Assembly: GCA_007134405.1 (NCBI GenBank)
Contig: SLKW01000128.1
Location: 1-9,897 of the forward strand
DNA: 9,897 nucleotides
From: Paracoccaceae bacterium
GTDB lineage: Bacteria; Pseudomonadota; Alphaproteobacteria; Rhodobacterales; Rhodobacteraceae
Reading direction: 5' to 3'
A model generated the notes under the pieces. It did not search any database. It was not told the DNA's origin and saw nothing but the letters and a program-made list of their open reading frames with translations. Below, in pieces: positions 1 to 7,832 of this stretch (its first letter is position 1; every line of letters starts with the position of its first letter). A program made the position numbers and the translations under genes.

Positions 1-1
1 G

Positions 2-592
2 TCCGGTGATGCCCATTACAACCTGATCTCGGCGCTGCACAAATCGGTGCGCGGTTCGGATCCGGATGCCTCGCTTTACTGGTTCGCGCGGATGCTCGAA
101 GGCGGCGAGGATCCGCGCTACCTGGCCCGCCGCATCACCCGCATGGCAAGCGAGGATGTCGGGCTCGCCGACCCTCAGGCGCAGGCGCTCTGTCTGCAGG
201 CCTGGGAGGTTTACGAGCGCCTGGGAAGCCCCGAGGGCGAACTGGCTCTGGCGCAGGCGGTGGTCTACCTCGCCCTCGCGCCGAAATCGAACGCCACCTA
301 CACAGCGTTCGGCGCCGCGCGCAGGCTCGCCAAGCAGACCGGTTCGAAGCCGCCGCCTGCGCATATCCTGAACGCGCCGACGAAGCTGATGAAGGACCAT
401 GGCTACGGCGCGGGCTATGAGTACGATCACGACGCCGAGGACGCCTTTTCGGGCCAGGGCTACTTCCCAGAAGGCGTCAAGCGCCCGGTTCTCTATGCGC
501 CGCCCGAACGCGGCTACGAGCGCGAACTGCGAAAACGGCTCGACTACTTCGCCAAGCTGCGTGCACGTCGCCAAGGGGGTAGGGCCGGTTGA
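2..592 (+). CDS. rarA: RarA (MgsA) replication-associated recombination ATPase, C-terminal part
   Basis: The reading frame is open from the first bases of the window, so the gene begins upstream; 196 C-terminal residues are visible against about 430-450 for the whole protein. RarA is a clamp-loader-like AAA+ ATPase acting at stalled replication forks. The AAA+ core (Walker A and B) lies outside the window. What is seen is the conserved region following the ATPase core: [18 protein letters not shown] at the very start, then [39 protein letters not shown] and a C-terminal [12 protein letters not shown] stretch. These are hallmarks of the RarA/MgsA C-terminal tetramerisation domain. The internal ATG at 47 is not the start, because family-typical sequence continues upstream of it. 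The stop codon sits inside an inverted repeat. The family assignment is secure from motif recognition; the function of this copy is inferred from the family. Confidence 0.93.
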   Translation, partial: SGDAHYNLISALHKSVRGSDPDASLYWFARMLEGGEDPRYLARRITRMASEDVGLADPQAQALCLQAWEVYERLGSPEGELALAQAVVYLALAPKSNATYTAFGAARRLAKQTGSKPPPAHILNAPTKLMKDHGYGAGYEYDHDAEDAFSGQGYFPEGVKRPVLYAPPERGYERELRKRLDYFAKLRARRQGGRAG

Positions 593-602
593 CAACCGGC
601 TC
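582..602 (+). terminator. Hairpin overlapping the rarA stop codon (possible weak terminator)
   Basis: GCCGGTT (584-590) and AACCGGC (594-600) form a perfect 7-bp stem around the loop GAC, extendable by a G-T and a G-C pair. The rarA stop codon lies at the stem-loop junction. No T-tract follows, so this is not a canonical intrinsic terminator. It may slow or protect the rarA mRNA end, or it may be incidental in GC-rich DNA. Confidence 0.3.
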
Positions 603-690
603 CGTGCGGGAAAAGAGGGCGCATGTTCGGAACCAATATTCAAATCACGTTTGGCGCGGGTGACCTCATGCTGGCGCGGAGCGTGCCGAC

Positions 691-1728
691 ATGACCGGCG
701 TCCAGCACCTGACCGTGACAGAGGACGAGGGCGACCAGCGCCTCGACCGCTGGTTGAAGCGGCGCTTTCCGCAGGTGAGCCAGGCGATGGTGGAAAAGCT
801 CTGTCGCAAGGGCGAGTTGCGCGTTGATGGCGGTCGGGTCAAGGCCGCGACCCGCCTGGAACCCGGTCAGAGCGTGCGCATCCCGCCTCTGCCCGACGCG
901 CCCGCACCCGTGGCCAAACTCGCCGCGCCCCCGATGACCGCAAGCGACGCCGAGATGATCCAGGCGGCTGTTCTGTGGAAGGACGCGCATATCATCGCCC
1001 TCAACAAGCCGCCGGGGCTTCCCAGCCAGGGCGGATCCGGCCAGGGTGCGCGGCACGTCGACGGGCTGACCGACGCTCTGATGTTCGGGTACAAGGAGCG
1101 CCCGGTGCTGGTGCACCGTCTGGACAAGGATACGTCGGGCGTCATGCTGCTTGCTCGCACTCCGCGCATTGCACGGCGTCTGGGCGAGGCGTTCCGGGCG
1201 CGCACTACGCGCAAGATCTACTGGGCCATCGTCGCTGGGGTGCCCAACCCCGCCATGGGGACGATCCGCTACGGACTGGTCAAGGCCGGCGGCCCTCGGG
1301 CCGAAAAGATGCGCTGCATCCACCCCGATCAGGTCGCAGCGACCGAAGGAGCCAAGCGCGCGACCACCGACTATGCGGTGCTCGAACGCCTCGGCAGCCG
1401 CGCGGCCTGGCTGGCGCCTCTTCCCGTTACCGGCCGTACCCATCAGCTCCGCGCCCACATGGCCGAGATCGGCCACCCCATCGTGGGTGACGGAAAGTAT
1501 GGGGGCGCGGGGCAGGATAACCCCGGCGACGGCTGGGGCGCGCAATTGGGTGGCGAGATCAGCCGCAAGCTGCATCTCCATGCCCGCTCGATCCGCTTCG
1601 ACCACCCGATCACGGGCGAGATAGTGACCATCACCGCGCCGCTTCCCACGCATATGCGCAAGAGCTGGGACACGTTCGGCTGGTCGGATGCCGATGTTCC
1701 CGCCGACCCGTTCGAGGCGGCGCAATGA
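691..1728 (+). CDS. rluC: RluC/RluD-family 23S rRNA pseudouridine synthase
   Basis: This 345-residue protein isomerises specific uridines of 23S rRNA to pseudouridine in the cytoplasm. Residues about 15-65 form an S4-type RNA-binding domain (QRLDRWLKRRFP, then CRKGELRVDG). The RluA-family catalytic domain follows: LNKPPGLPSQGG (about 104-115), the catalytic motif HRLDKDTSG (142-150, catalytic Asp145 by analogy to E. coli RluA/RluD), and GRTHQLRAH (248-256). The order S4 then RluA domain and the length fit RluC; E. coli RluC modifies U955, U2504 and U2580. RluD is the main alternative, since site specificity cannot be read from sequence. The ATG at 691 is preceded by GGAG (678-681) with 9-nt spacing. 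The 3' end overlaps the HAD phosphatase start by 4 bp, so the two are probably co-translated. Confidence 0.88.
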   Translation: MTGVQHLTVTEDEGDQRLDRWLKRRFPQVSQAMVEKLCRKGELRVDGGRVKAATRLEPGQSVRIPPLPDAPAPVAKLAAPPMTASDAEMIQAAVLWKDAHIIALNKPPGLPSQGGSGQGARHVDGLTDALMFGYKERPVLVHRLDKDTSGVMLLARTPRIARRLGEAFRARTTRKIYWAIVAGVPNPAMGTIRYGLVKAGGPRAEKMRCIHPDQVAATEGAKRATTDYAVLERLGSRAAWLAPLPVTGRTHQLRAHMAEIGHPIVGDGKYGGAGQDNPGDGWGAQLGGEISRKLHLHARSIRFDHPITGEIVTITAPLPTHMRKSWDTFGWSDADVPADPFEAAQ

Positions 1729-2393
1729 CGGCGCGGCTTCTTGTCTTCGACATCGACGGCACATTGGTCGATAGCCAGGTGCAGATTTGTGCAGCGATGG
1801 CGCACGCCTTTGAGATGCACGGGCTCGACTGTCCCCCGCGAGGGCGGGTCTTGTCGATTGTTGGCCTGTCGCTGCCCCAGGCGATTGCGGCGCTGCTTCC
1901 GCAGGCCGATGCCGCACTCCACGAAGACCTGGTAGGCGCTTATCGGGAAAGCTTTGCAAGCCTGCGCGCGCAGACGCTCTCGCCGCTCTATCCCGGCGCG
2001 CGCCAGCTGCTGGAACGCTTGTCAGGGCACCCTGACCTGATCCTGGGTGTCGCAACCGGAAAGTCGCGGCGCGGGCTTGAGCATGTGATCGCCGCGCATG
2101 CACTCGGCGGTCTGTTCCGCACGATGCAGGTCGCCGACGACCATCCATCGAAGCCTGATCCAACTATGCTGCGCGCGGCTCTCGGCGAAACCGGGATCGA
2201 TCCGTCGCGGGCGGCGATGATCGGCGACACCACCTTCGACATCGCCATGGGGCGTGCGGCAGGGACGCGGACGCTGGGAGTTGCATGGGGATATCACGCG
2301 CCCACCGCGTTGCAGCAAGCCGGGGCAGACCTTGTCGTCGACAGTTTCGACGCGTTGGGCGCTGCACTCGACCGTCTGTGGGAGCATGCATGA
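1725..2393 (+). CDS. HAD-superfamily (subclass IA) hydrolase, phosphoglycolate-phosphatase-like
   Basis: This 222-residue cytoplasmic phosphatase shows all four HAD motifs. Motif I is DIDGT (nucleophile Asp9, acid/base Asp11). Motif II is Thr111 in VATGKS, motif III is Lys143 in SKPDP, and motif IV is Asp168/Asp172 in IGDTTFD. The alpha-helical stretch between motif I and about residue 85 is the C1 cap of subclass IA, the type found in phosphoglycolate phosphatase (Gph) and beta-phosphoglucomutase-like enzymes. The substrate cannot be deduced; clearing 2-phosphoglycolate or another small phosphomonoester is plausible. Its ATG overlaps the rluC stop and its stop overlaps the next gene's ATG, each as ATGA, which points to translational coupling in a three-gene operon rather than to a shared pathway. 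Confidence 0.9.
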   Translation: MTARLLVFDIDGTLVDSQVQICAAMAHAFEMHGLDCPPRGRVLSIVGLSLPQAIAALLPQADAALHEDLVGAYRESFASLRAQTLSPLYPGARQLLERLSGHPDLILGVATGKSRRGLEHVIAAHALGGLFRTMQVADDHPSKPDPTMLRAALGETGIDPSRAAMIGDTTFDIAMGRAAGTRTLGVAWGYHAPTALQQAGADLVVDSFDALGAALDRLWEHA

Positions 2394-3097
2394 GCGGCTG
2401 GGCGGCGCGGCGGTTCTGGTCCCAGGTCACGGTAGAAGCCGCCGAGGGCGGCCATATCCTTCGCCTGGACGGGCGCGAGTTGCGCACGCCGGCCAAAGCT
2501 TCCCTGATCCTTCCGACCCGTGCACTGGCCGACATGGTCGCGCAGGAATGGCGCGCTCAAGAGGGGACGATCCGGCCCGACACGATGCCTGCGACCCGGG
2601 CGGCGAACGCGGCCGTCGACAAGGTGCGCGGCCAAGCCGCGGAAGTGGCTGATCTGATCGCGGCCTATGGCGCAACGGATCTGCTGTGCTACCGCGCCGA
2701 CGCTCCTGCGGCGCTGATTGCGCAACAGGCCGCCGCGTGGGACCCGCTTCTCGACTGGTCCGCGCGCCGCTTCGGCATTCGTTGGGAGGTGACAACGGGA
2801 GTGATGCCGCTCACGCAACCTCAACTCACGCTGGATGTACTTTCTGCTCATGTTGCGAGCTTTGGCGCCTTCGAATTGACCGCCCTGCATGATCTGGTCG
2901 CGATGTCAGGATCGCTGGTCATCGGGCTGGCAGCGACAGAGGGTCAGGCCGAGCCCGAAGAATTGTGGCGCGTTTCGCGGATCGACGAAGATTGGCAGAT
3001 TTCTCAATGGGGCGCGGATGAAGAGGCTGCGGCCCTCGCGGAATCGCGGCGTCAGAGCTTCCTCGAGGCATATCGCTTCTTCGTCGCTTGCCGTTGA
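2390..3097 (+). CDS. ATP12-family chaperone for F1-ATPase assembly
   Basis: This 235-residue protein belongs to the ATP12 family, which in mitochondria binds the F1 alpha subunit during ATP synthase assembly; alphaproteobacteria carry the ancestral form. Family features seen are an N-terminal ARRFWSQV, LDGRELRTPAK, LLCYRADAPAALIAQQ followed by WDPLLDWSARRFG, SGSLVIGLA (173-181) and a C-terminal block WRVSRIDEDWQISQWGADEEA. I chose the ATG at 2390 because it overlaps the upstream stop as ATGA and gives the usual N-terminus. A longer frame from 2285 only adds residues encoded inside the HAD gene. It is probably co-expressed with rluC and the phosphatase. The assignment is strong; chaperone activity in bacteria is inferred from the eukaryotic homologue. 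Confidence 0.92.
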   Translation: MSGWAARRFWSQVTVEAAEGGHILRLDGRELRTPAKASLILPTRALADMVAQEWRAQEGTIRPDTMPATRAANAAVDKVRGQAAEVADLIAAYGATDLLCYRADAPAALIAQQAAAWDPLLDWSARRFGIRWEVTTGVMPLTQPQLTLDVLSAHVASFGAFELTALHDLVAMSGSLVIGLAATEGQAEPEELWRVSRIDEDWQISQWGADEEAAALAESRRQSFLEAYRFFVACR

Positions 3098-3136
3098 ACA
3101 TACCCTTCGGCGGCCGGCGGCGTCGCAACGAGTCGC

Positions 3137-3170
3137 TTGACGTGTCATTTTTATCAGAACAAGTTCGAAA
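3137..3170 (+). promoter_or_regulatory. Candidate promoter/operator region ahead of bztA
   Basis: This is the only AT-richer patch in the 196-bp gap (3098-3293) between the ATP12 gene and bztA. TTGACG at 3137-3142 is a good -35 match, but the sequence 16-18 bp downstream is a poor -10. An inverted repeat, GAACAAGTTC, lies at 3157-3166 and could be a small operator. Further downstream are a 10-bp palindrome CGGTCGACCG (3215-3224) and a 5-bp hairpin CCGTC/GACGG (3257-3272) just ahead of the bztA ribosome binding site. I looked for a sigma-54 (-24/-12) site and found none with correct spacing. A promoter must exist somewhere here; its exact position is a guess. Confidence 0.27.
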
Positions 3171-3293
3171 GGCGGTTGCCGTAAGGCACGCGCCGGCTTG
3201 CCGGGCTCGTGCGACGGTCGACCGCGTTGATATGAGCTCTGGCAGGCTCACACAAACCGTCGACAAAGACGGCTCCACGGGAAGAGGTAAACG

Positions 3294-4310
3294 ATGAATA
3301 AATCCACATTTCTGGGCACGCTGGCGGTAGGTGCGTTAGCGGCCGGGATCGCGTCTGCCCAAACGCTGAACGACGTTCAGTCGCGCGGCGAATTGAACTG
3401 CGGCGTATCCACTGGCGTCAACGGCTTCTCGGCACCGGATGCGAATGGCGTTTGGCAGGGCTTCGACGTCGCGGTCTGCCGCGCCGTGGCCGCTGCGGTC
3501 CTCGACGATCCGAACGCCGTGAACTTCGTGCCAACCACAGGGCAGACTCGGTTTACCGCCCTCGCGTCGGGCGAGGTCGACATGCTGGCGCGCAACACGA
3601 CTTGGACGTTCTCGCGCGATGTCGACCTGCGCTTCACCTTCACCGGCATCAACTACTACGACGGCCAGGGGTTCATGGTGGATCGCGGCCTGGGCGTTTC
3701 CTCGGCGACCGAGCTCGACGGGGCGACCGTCTGCATCCAGACCGGCACGACGACCGAGCTCAATCTTGCGGACTATTTCCGCGTCAACGGCATGGATTAC
3801 GAACCCGTACCGATCGAAACCAACGCCGAGGCGCAGCAGCAGTACCTCGCCGGCGCCTGCGACGTCTACACGACCGACGTGTCCGGGTTGGCCGCGACGC
3901 GCGCCAGCTTCGAGAACCCGGGCGATCACGTGATCCTGCCCGAAGTCATCTCGAAGGAGCCTCTGGGCCCGCTTGTACGCCATGGCGACGATCAGTGGGC
4001 CGACATCGTCCGCTGGGTGCTCAACGCCCTGATCGCGGCGGAGGAACTGGGCGTGACCTCCACCAACCTCGCCGAGCTTGCCGCCGGCACCAACAACCCC
4101 GAGATCAATCGCCTTCTGGGCACGGAGGGCAATCTGGGCGAGATGTTCGGCCTCGACAACGAATGGGCCGTGCGCGCCTTGGCCGTGGGCGGCAATTACG
4201 GCGAGATCTTCGCCGCCAATATTGGCGAGCAGACGCCGATCGGCCTGGCCCGTGGGCTCAACGCCCAATGGACTCAGGGCGGGCTGATGTACTCTCCGCC
4301 CTTCCGCTGA
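3294..4310 (+). CDS. bztA: BztA (AapJ-type) periplasmic amino-acid-binding protein
   Basis: This 338-residue solute-binding protein (SBP_bac_3 family) captures glutamate, glutamine, aspartate and asparagine in the periplasm for the ABC transporter encoded next to it. Residues 1-22 are a Sec signal peptide with a short hydrophobic core and a likely cleavage after ASA (residue 22). The mature protein starts [16 protein letters not shown]. Family features include [14 protein letters not shown], the conserved [18 protein letters not shown] stretch, [20 protein letters not shown] and GACDVYTTD. The four mature cysteines in these blocks may form disulfides. GAGG (3284-3287), 6 nt ahead of the ATG, supports the start. 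The symbol follows the Rhodobacter capsulatus bzt operon; aapJ is the rhizobial name. A strong hairpin follows the stop, which would favour a surplus of binding protein over permease. Confidence 0.93.
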   Translation: MNKSTFLGTLAVGALAAGIASAQTLNDVQSRGELNCGVSTGVNGFSAPDANGVWQGFDVAVCRAVAAAVLDDPNAVNFVPTTGQTRFTALASGEVDMLARNTTWTFSRDVDLRFTFTGINYYDGQGFMVDRGLGVSSATELDGATVCIQTGTTTELNLADYFRVNGMDYEPVPIETNAEAQQQYLAGACDVYTTDVSGLAATRASFENPGDHVILPEVISKEPLGPLVRHGDDQWADIVRWVLNALIAAEELGVTSTNLAELAAGTNNPEINRLLGTEGNLGEMFGLDNEWAVRALAVGGNYGEIFAANIGEQTPIGLARGLNAQWTQGGLMYSPPFR

Positions 4311-4320
4311 GACAGGGCCC

Positions 4321-4353
4321 GGGCGCGCGGTGAAGCATCGCGCGCCCATTTTC
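4321..4353 (+). terminator. Strong hairpin with short T-tract between bztA and bztB
   Basis: GGGCGCGCG (4321-4329) pairs perfectly with CGCGCGCCC (4339-4347). Two further pairs (G-T and T-A) extend the stem to 11 bp around the loop GAAGC (4332-4336), and ATTTTC follows. It starts 11 nt after the bztA stop. No new promoter is obvious before bztB, so it probably acts as a partial terminator or a 3'-end stabiliser of a bztA-only mRNA rather than a full stop. Confidence 0.75.
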
Positions 4354-4438
4354 ATCGGATAGTTGCAGCGCGGGGCGGCCTCTGAACCTGCCGGGTCAGG
4401 GATGCGAGTCTGACCACCCCGATGCCGGGAGATCATCG

Positions 4439-5695
4439 ATGGCCGTCACCCAGGGCGAGGCACCGCGCGAAAGCTTCCGCCTGAGCATGCTGCTCTACGA
4501 CACGCGGTACCGCTCCTACACGATCCAGATCTTCGCGCTGATGCTCCTCATGCTCGGCGCCGCCTGGCTGATCGACAACACACTCCGCAACCTGCAGGCG
4601 CTCGGCAAGGATTTCTCCTTCGCCTTCCTTTGGAATGTCGCCGGCTACGACATCAGCCAGCGGCCCATCGAATACGACAGTACCATGACCCATGGCCGCG
4701 CCGCGGTCGTGGGCTTTCTCAACACGATCATCCTGGCGATCATGGCCTGCGTGCTGGCGACCGTGGTGGGCGTCATCGCGGGCGTCCTGCGGCTTTCCAA
4801 CAACTGGATGGTCGCCCGCCTGATGACCGTCTATGTCGAGGTCTTCCGCAACATCCCCACGCTTCTGTGGATTCTCATATTCGGCGCCATCATGACCGAG
4901 GCGATGCCGCCGCCAAGCGCGTTCCGCGGCGACGAGCCGACCGCCAGCATGGCCTTCTTCGACAGCGTCGCCGTCACCAATCGCGGTGTCTACGTTCCGG
5001 CGCCGGAATTCAGCCGCGGCCTGGGCGCGCTCGACCTGGGCGGCGTGCAGCCCAGCCTGAACGCGATCGCCTTCATCCTCGTCGTCGCCCTCAGCATCTG
5101 GGCGAACAGGCGCCTGATCGCGCACGCCACGCGCGTGCAGAACGCCACCGGCGTGCGGCCGAAGACGTGGTGGAAGAGCCTGCTGATCCTCTTCGGCCCG
5201 GTCATCCTGCTGCTCTGGGCGCTCGGCTTCCACCTGAGCTACCCGGAGCTTCGAGGCTTCAACTTCCAAGGCGGCATCCACATGCGCAACTCGCTCATCG
5301 CGATGTGGCTGGGCCTCGGCATCTATACCGGCGCCTTCATCGCCGAGAACGTGCGCGCCGGCATCCTCGCCATCTCGAAGGGTCAGACCGAGGCCGCGTT
5401 TTCGCTCGGCCTGCAGCCGGGCAAGACGATGCGGCTGGTGATCCTGCCGCAGGCGCTGCGGGTCATCATCCCGCCGCTGATCTCGCAGTATCTCAACATC
5501 ACCAAGAACACCTCGCTGGGCCTCGCCGTGGGTTACATGGACCTGCGCTCGACGCTCGGCGGCATCACCATCAACCAGACCGGGCGCGAGCTCGAGGGGA
5601 TGATGCTGATGATGCTCATCTACCTGCTGATCAGCCTGACGATCTCGGGCGCGATGAACGTCTACAACAGCCGCGTCAAGCTGAAGGAGCGGTGA
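4439..5695 (+). CDS. bztB: BztB (AapQ-type) ABC transporter permease, glutamate/glutamine/aspartate/asparagine
   Basis: This 418-residue inner-membrane protein is one of two permeases of the Bzt transporter. Hydrophobic segments include about 28-46, 90-116, 130-152, 207-222, 245-265 and 285-305, with more at the C-terminus. Between the third and fourth lies a long polar stretch with DEPTAS and VYVPAPEFSRG, typical of AapQ/BztB and absent from the small HisM-type permeases. The EAA cytoplasmic loop that docks the ATPase begins at Glu318 (EAAFSLGLQPG) and ends in ILPQALR. The segment FLNTIILAI near residue 95 marks the start of the BPD_transp_1 domain. GGGAG (4427-4431), 7 nt upstream, supports the ATG. 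Its gene follows bztA after a 128-bp gap holding a hairpin, and bztC begins one base after its stop. Confidence 0.92.
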   Translation: MAVTQGEAPRESFRLSMLLYDTRYRSYTIQIFALMLLMLGAAWLIDNTLRNLQALGKDFSFAFLWNVAGYDISQRPIEYDSTMTHGRAAVVGFLNTIILAIMACVLATVVGVIAGVLRLSNNWMVARLMTVYVEVFRNIPTLLWILIFGAIMTEAMPPPSAFRGDEPTASMAFFDSVAVTNRGVYVPAPEFSRGLGALDLGGVQPSLNAIAFILVVALSIWANRRLIAHATRVQNATGVRPKTWWKSLLILFGPVILLLWALGFHLSYPELRGFNFQGGIHMRNSLIAMWLGLGIYTGAFIAENVRAGILAISKGQTEAAFSLGLQPGKTMRLVILPQALRVIIPPLISQYLNITKNTSLGLAVGYMDLRSTLGGITINQTGRELEGMMLMMLIYLLISLTISGAMNVYNSRVKLKER

Positions 5696-5696
5696 G

Positions 5697-7004
5697 ATGA
5701 GCGACACCCACGCCCAGACCGTCGCCTTCGTCCGCGACACGATGATCCCCGAACAGGTTCCCCCGGTGACCGAGCGCGGCGCGGTGAAATGGTTGCGCGA
5801 GAACCTGTTCAACGGCTGGCTCAGCACCGTGCTCACCGTGCTGTCGCTTCTCGTCGTCGCCTGGATGGTGCTCGAAACAGGCCCCTGGCTCATGCGCTCG
5901 GTCTGGGATGCCGGCTCGCTGAGCGAATGCCGGCGCATCTGGGCCGAGGCCGGCGTGCCGGCGGGCGCCTGTTGGGGGGTGATCAACGACCGCCTGCACC
6001 AGCTTCTCTTCGGCTTCTACCCGCCGCATCTCTACTGGCGTCCGGTCCTGGCGCTGGCGCTTCTGCTGGTGGCGCTGGGGCCGATCCTTTTCCCCTGGGT
6101 GCCGCGCAAGCTGATCTGGTTTTCGGCCGCCTATCCGTTCATGGCCTATTTCCTGCTCTGGGGCGGGTCGATCTGGCTGCCGGTTTCGGCGGCCTTGGGC
6201 TTCGTCGTCGCGGGCGCCGTTCTGGTCCTGCTGCGCCCGCTCGGCACGCTGCCCGCGACGCTGGCGGCCTTCCTCGCGCCGCTTCTCTGGTGGGCGGTCG
6301 CGGCCGGACCCTTTGCCTCGGTCATGTCCGACCTCCTGCCCGTCGGCATCGAATTCGTCCGCTCCGACCGTTTCGGCGGCTTCCTCATTTCTCTGGTCAT
6401 CGGCGTCACCGGCATCTCGCTCTCGTTGCCGCTGGGGATCCTTCTCGCGCTCGGCCGGCAGTCGGACATGATCCTCATCAAGTCGATCTGCGTTACCTTC
6501 ATCGAATTCATTCGCGGCGTGCCCCTGATCACGCTCCTGTTCACCGCCTCGCTTCTGCTCAACTACTTCCTGCCGCCGGGCACCAGCTTCGACCTGATCC
6601 TGCGCGTCATCATCATGGTCACGCTTTTCGCCGCCGCCTACATGGCCGAGGTGATCCGCGGCGGGCTCGCCGCGCTTCCGCGCGGTCAGTACGAGGCGGC
6701 GGACGCGCTCGGCCTCGACTACTGGAAGGCGCAGCGGCTCATCATCATGCCGCAGGCACTGCGCATCGCGATCCCCGGTATCGTCAACACCTTCATTGGG
6801 CTCTTCAAGGACACCACGCTCGTGGTCTTCATTGGACTCCTCGATCCCATCGGCCTGTCGAACGCGATCCGGGCAAGCTCGGACTGGCAGGGCATCTACT
6901 GGGAGCTCTTCATCTTCATCGGCGCGGTCTTCTTCGTCTTCTGCTTCGGCATGTCGCGCTATTCCATGTATCTCGAGCGCCGGCTGCGCACCGACCACCG
7001 ATAA
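5697..7004 (+). CDS. bztC: BztC (AapM-type) ABC transporter permease
   Basis: This 435-residue second permease pairs with BztB to form the membrane channel. After a hydrophilic N-terminus and a first membrane segment (about 44-60) comes an extracytoplasmic stretch with two cysteines (LSECRRIW and GACWGV). Several hydrophobic helices follow (about 110-200). The BPD_transp_1 core starts near GGFLISLVIGVTGI. The EAA loop begins at Glu333 (EAADALGLDYWKAQ) and ends IIMPQALR at 356, followed by LFKDTTLVVFIGLLD, the usual post-EAA block. The length matches Bzt-type more closely than the shorter AapM as I recall those families. AAGGAG (5684-5689) inside the end of bztB serves as its ribosome binding site, 7 nt before the ATG. 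The single base between bztB and bztC implies tight coupling, fitting equal amounts of the two permeases. Confidence 0.92.
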   Translation: MSDTHAQTVAFVRDTMIPEQVPPVTERGAVKWLRENLFNGWLSTVLTVLSLLVVAWMVLETGPWLMRSVWDAGSLSECRRIWAEAGVPAGACWGVINDRLHQLLFGFYPPHLYWRPVLALALLLVALGPILFPWVPRKLIWFSAAYPFMAYFLLWGGSIWLPVSAALGFVVAGAVLVLLRPLGTLPATLAAFLAPLLWWAVAAGPFASVMSDLLPVGIEFVRSDRFGGFLISLVIGVTGISLSLPLGILLALGRQSDMILIKSICVTFIEFIRGVPLITLLFTASLLLNYFLPPGTSFDLILRVIIMVTLFAAAYMAEVIRGGLAALPRGQYEAADALGLDYWKAQRLIIMPQALRIAIPGIVNTFIGLFKDTTLVVFIGLLDPIGLSNAIRASSDWQGIYWELFIFIGAVFFVFCFGMSRYSMYLERRLRTDHR

Positions 7005-7016
7005 GGAGGCCGATCC

Positions 7017-7832
7017 ATGACCGATACCGTCCCCGATCTCTCGATCGAACACGGCATCGACCGCAAGATCGACACGCGGAAGATGAAGGTGACCAGCGAG
7101 GTCGCGATCCAGATCACCAAGATGAACAAGTGGTTCGGCCAGTTCCACGTCCTGCGCGACATCGACATGACCGTCCATCGCGGCGAACGGATCGTGGTCT
7201 GCGGACCGTCCGGGTCGGGCAAGTCGACGCTCATCCGCTGCATCAACCGGCTCGAGGAGCACCAGTCAGGCCAGATCATCGTCGACGGCACCGAACTCAC
7301 CTCGGACCTGAAGAACATCGACAAGGTGCGCTCCGAGGTCGGGATGGTGTTTCAGCACTTCAACCTCTTCCCGCACCTCACGATCCTGGAAAACTGCACG
7401 CTCGCCCCGATCTGGGTGCGCAAGATCCCCAAGAAAGAGGCCGAGGAGATCGCGATGCATTTCCTCGAGAAGGTCAAGATCCCCGAACAGGCGCTGAAAT
7501 ATCCCGGCCAGCTTTCCGGCGGTCAGCAGCAGCGCGTCGCCATCGCCCGCTCGCTGTGCATGAAGCCGCGGATCATGCTCTTCGACGAGCCGACCTCGGC
7601 CCTCGACCCCGAGATGATCAAGGAGGTGCTGGACACCATGATCCAGCTCGCCGAAGAGGGGATGACGATGATCTGCGTCACCCACGAGATGGGCTTCGCG
7701 CAGGCGGTGGCGAACCGCGTGGTCTTCATGGACCAGGGCCAGATCGTCGAGCAGAACGAGCCGCGCGAATTCTTTCGCAACCCGCAGTCCGAGCGCACGA
7801 AACTGTTTCTCAGCCAGATCCTGGGCCACTGA
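7017..7832 (+). CDS. bztD: BztD (AapP-type) ABC transporter ATPase
   Basis: This 271-residue cytoplasmic ATPase drives uptake through BztBC. All nucleotide-binding motifs are intact: Walker [10 protein letters not shown] (63-71), Q-loop with Gln113 in [12 protein letters not shown], signature LSGGQQQR (166-173), Walker B IMLFDEP (186-192, catalytic Glu191), D-loop SALD (194-197) and switch His223 in VTHEMGFA. The HFNLFPHLT block is typical of polar amino-acid importers (GlnQ/HisP class). A polar N-terminal extension of about 25 residues precedes the ABC fold. Met23 would be an alternative start, but AAGGAGG (7003-7009), overlapping the bztC stop and 7 nt before the ATG, clearly favours 7017. 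It is the last gene of the operon; no intrinsic terminator with a T-tract is visible after its stop. Confidence 0.94.
   Translation: MTDTVPDLSIEHGIDRKIDTRKMKVTSEVAIQITKMNKWFGQFHVLRDIDMTVHRGERIVVCGPSGSGKSTLIRCINRLEEHQSGQIIVDGTELTSDLKNIDKVRSEVGMVFQHFNLFPHLTILENCTLAPIWVRKIPKKEAEEIAMHFLEKVKIPEQALKYPGQLSGGQQQRVAIARSLCMKPRIMLFDEPTSALDPEMIKEVLDTMIQLAEEGMTMICVTHEMGFAQAVANRVVFMDQGQIVEQNEPREFFRNPQSERTKLFLSQILGH

Noticed and set aside
640..2163. 507-residue minus-strand open frame over rluC and the phosphatase
   Set aside because: It lies antisense to two genes with clear catalytic motifs; its translation is low-complexity Arg/Ala/Gly-rich sequence typical of antisense frames in high-GC DNA.
2285..2389. 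N-terminal extension of the ATP12-family protein
   Set aside because: The added residues are encoded within the HAD gene in another frame, while the ATG at 2390 overlaps the upstream stop and gives the family-typical N-terminus.
3100..3152. Possible intrinsic terminator after the ATP12 gene (weak stem followed by a run of T at 3148-3152)
   Set aside because: Only about 4 bp of unconvincing stem could be built ahead of the T-run; the AT-rich patch fits a promoter region equally well.
3184..3202. GGCAC...TTGCC resembling a sigma-54 -24/-12 promoter ahead of bztA
   Set aside because: The GG-to-GC distance is 15 bp instead of the strict 12 bp, so sigma-54 would not be expected to use it.
4433..5986. 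517-residue minus-strand frame, rich in Asp, Glu, His and Arg, antisense to bztB
   Set aside because: The charge-rich composition is what antisense reading of hydrophobic permease codons gives; it has no domains and no ribosome binding site.
5676..7262. 528-residue minus-strand frame antisense to bztC
   Set aside because: Same explanation: the complement of membrane-helix codons yields artificial Asp/Glu/Arg/Gln-rich sequence.
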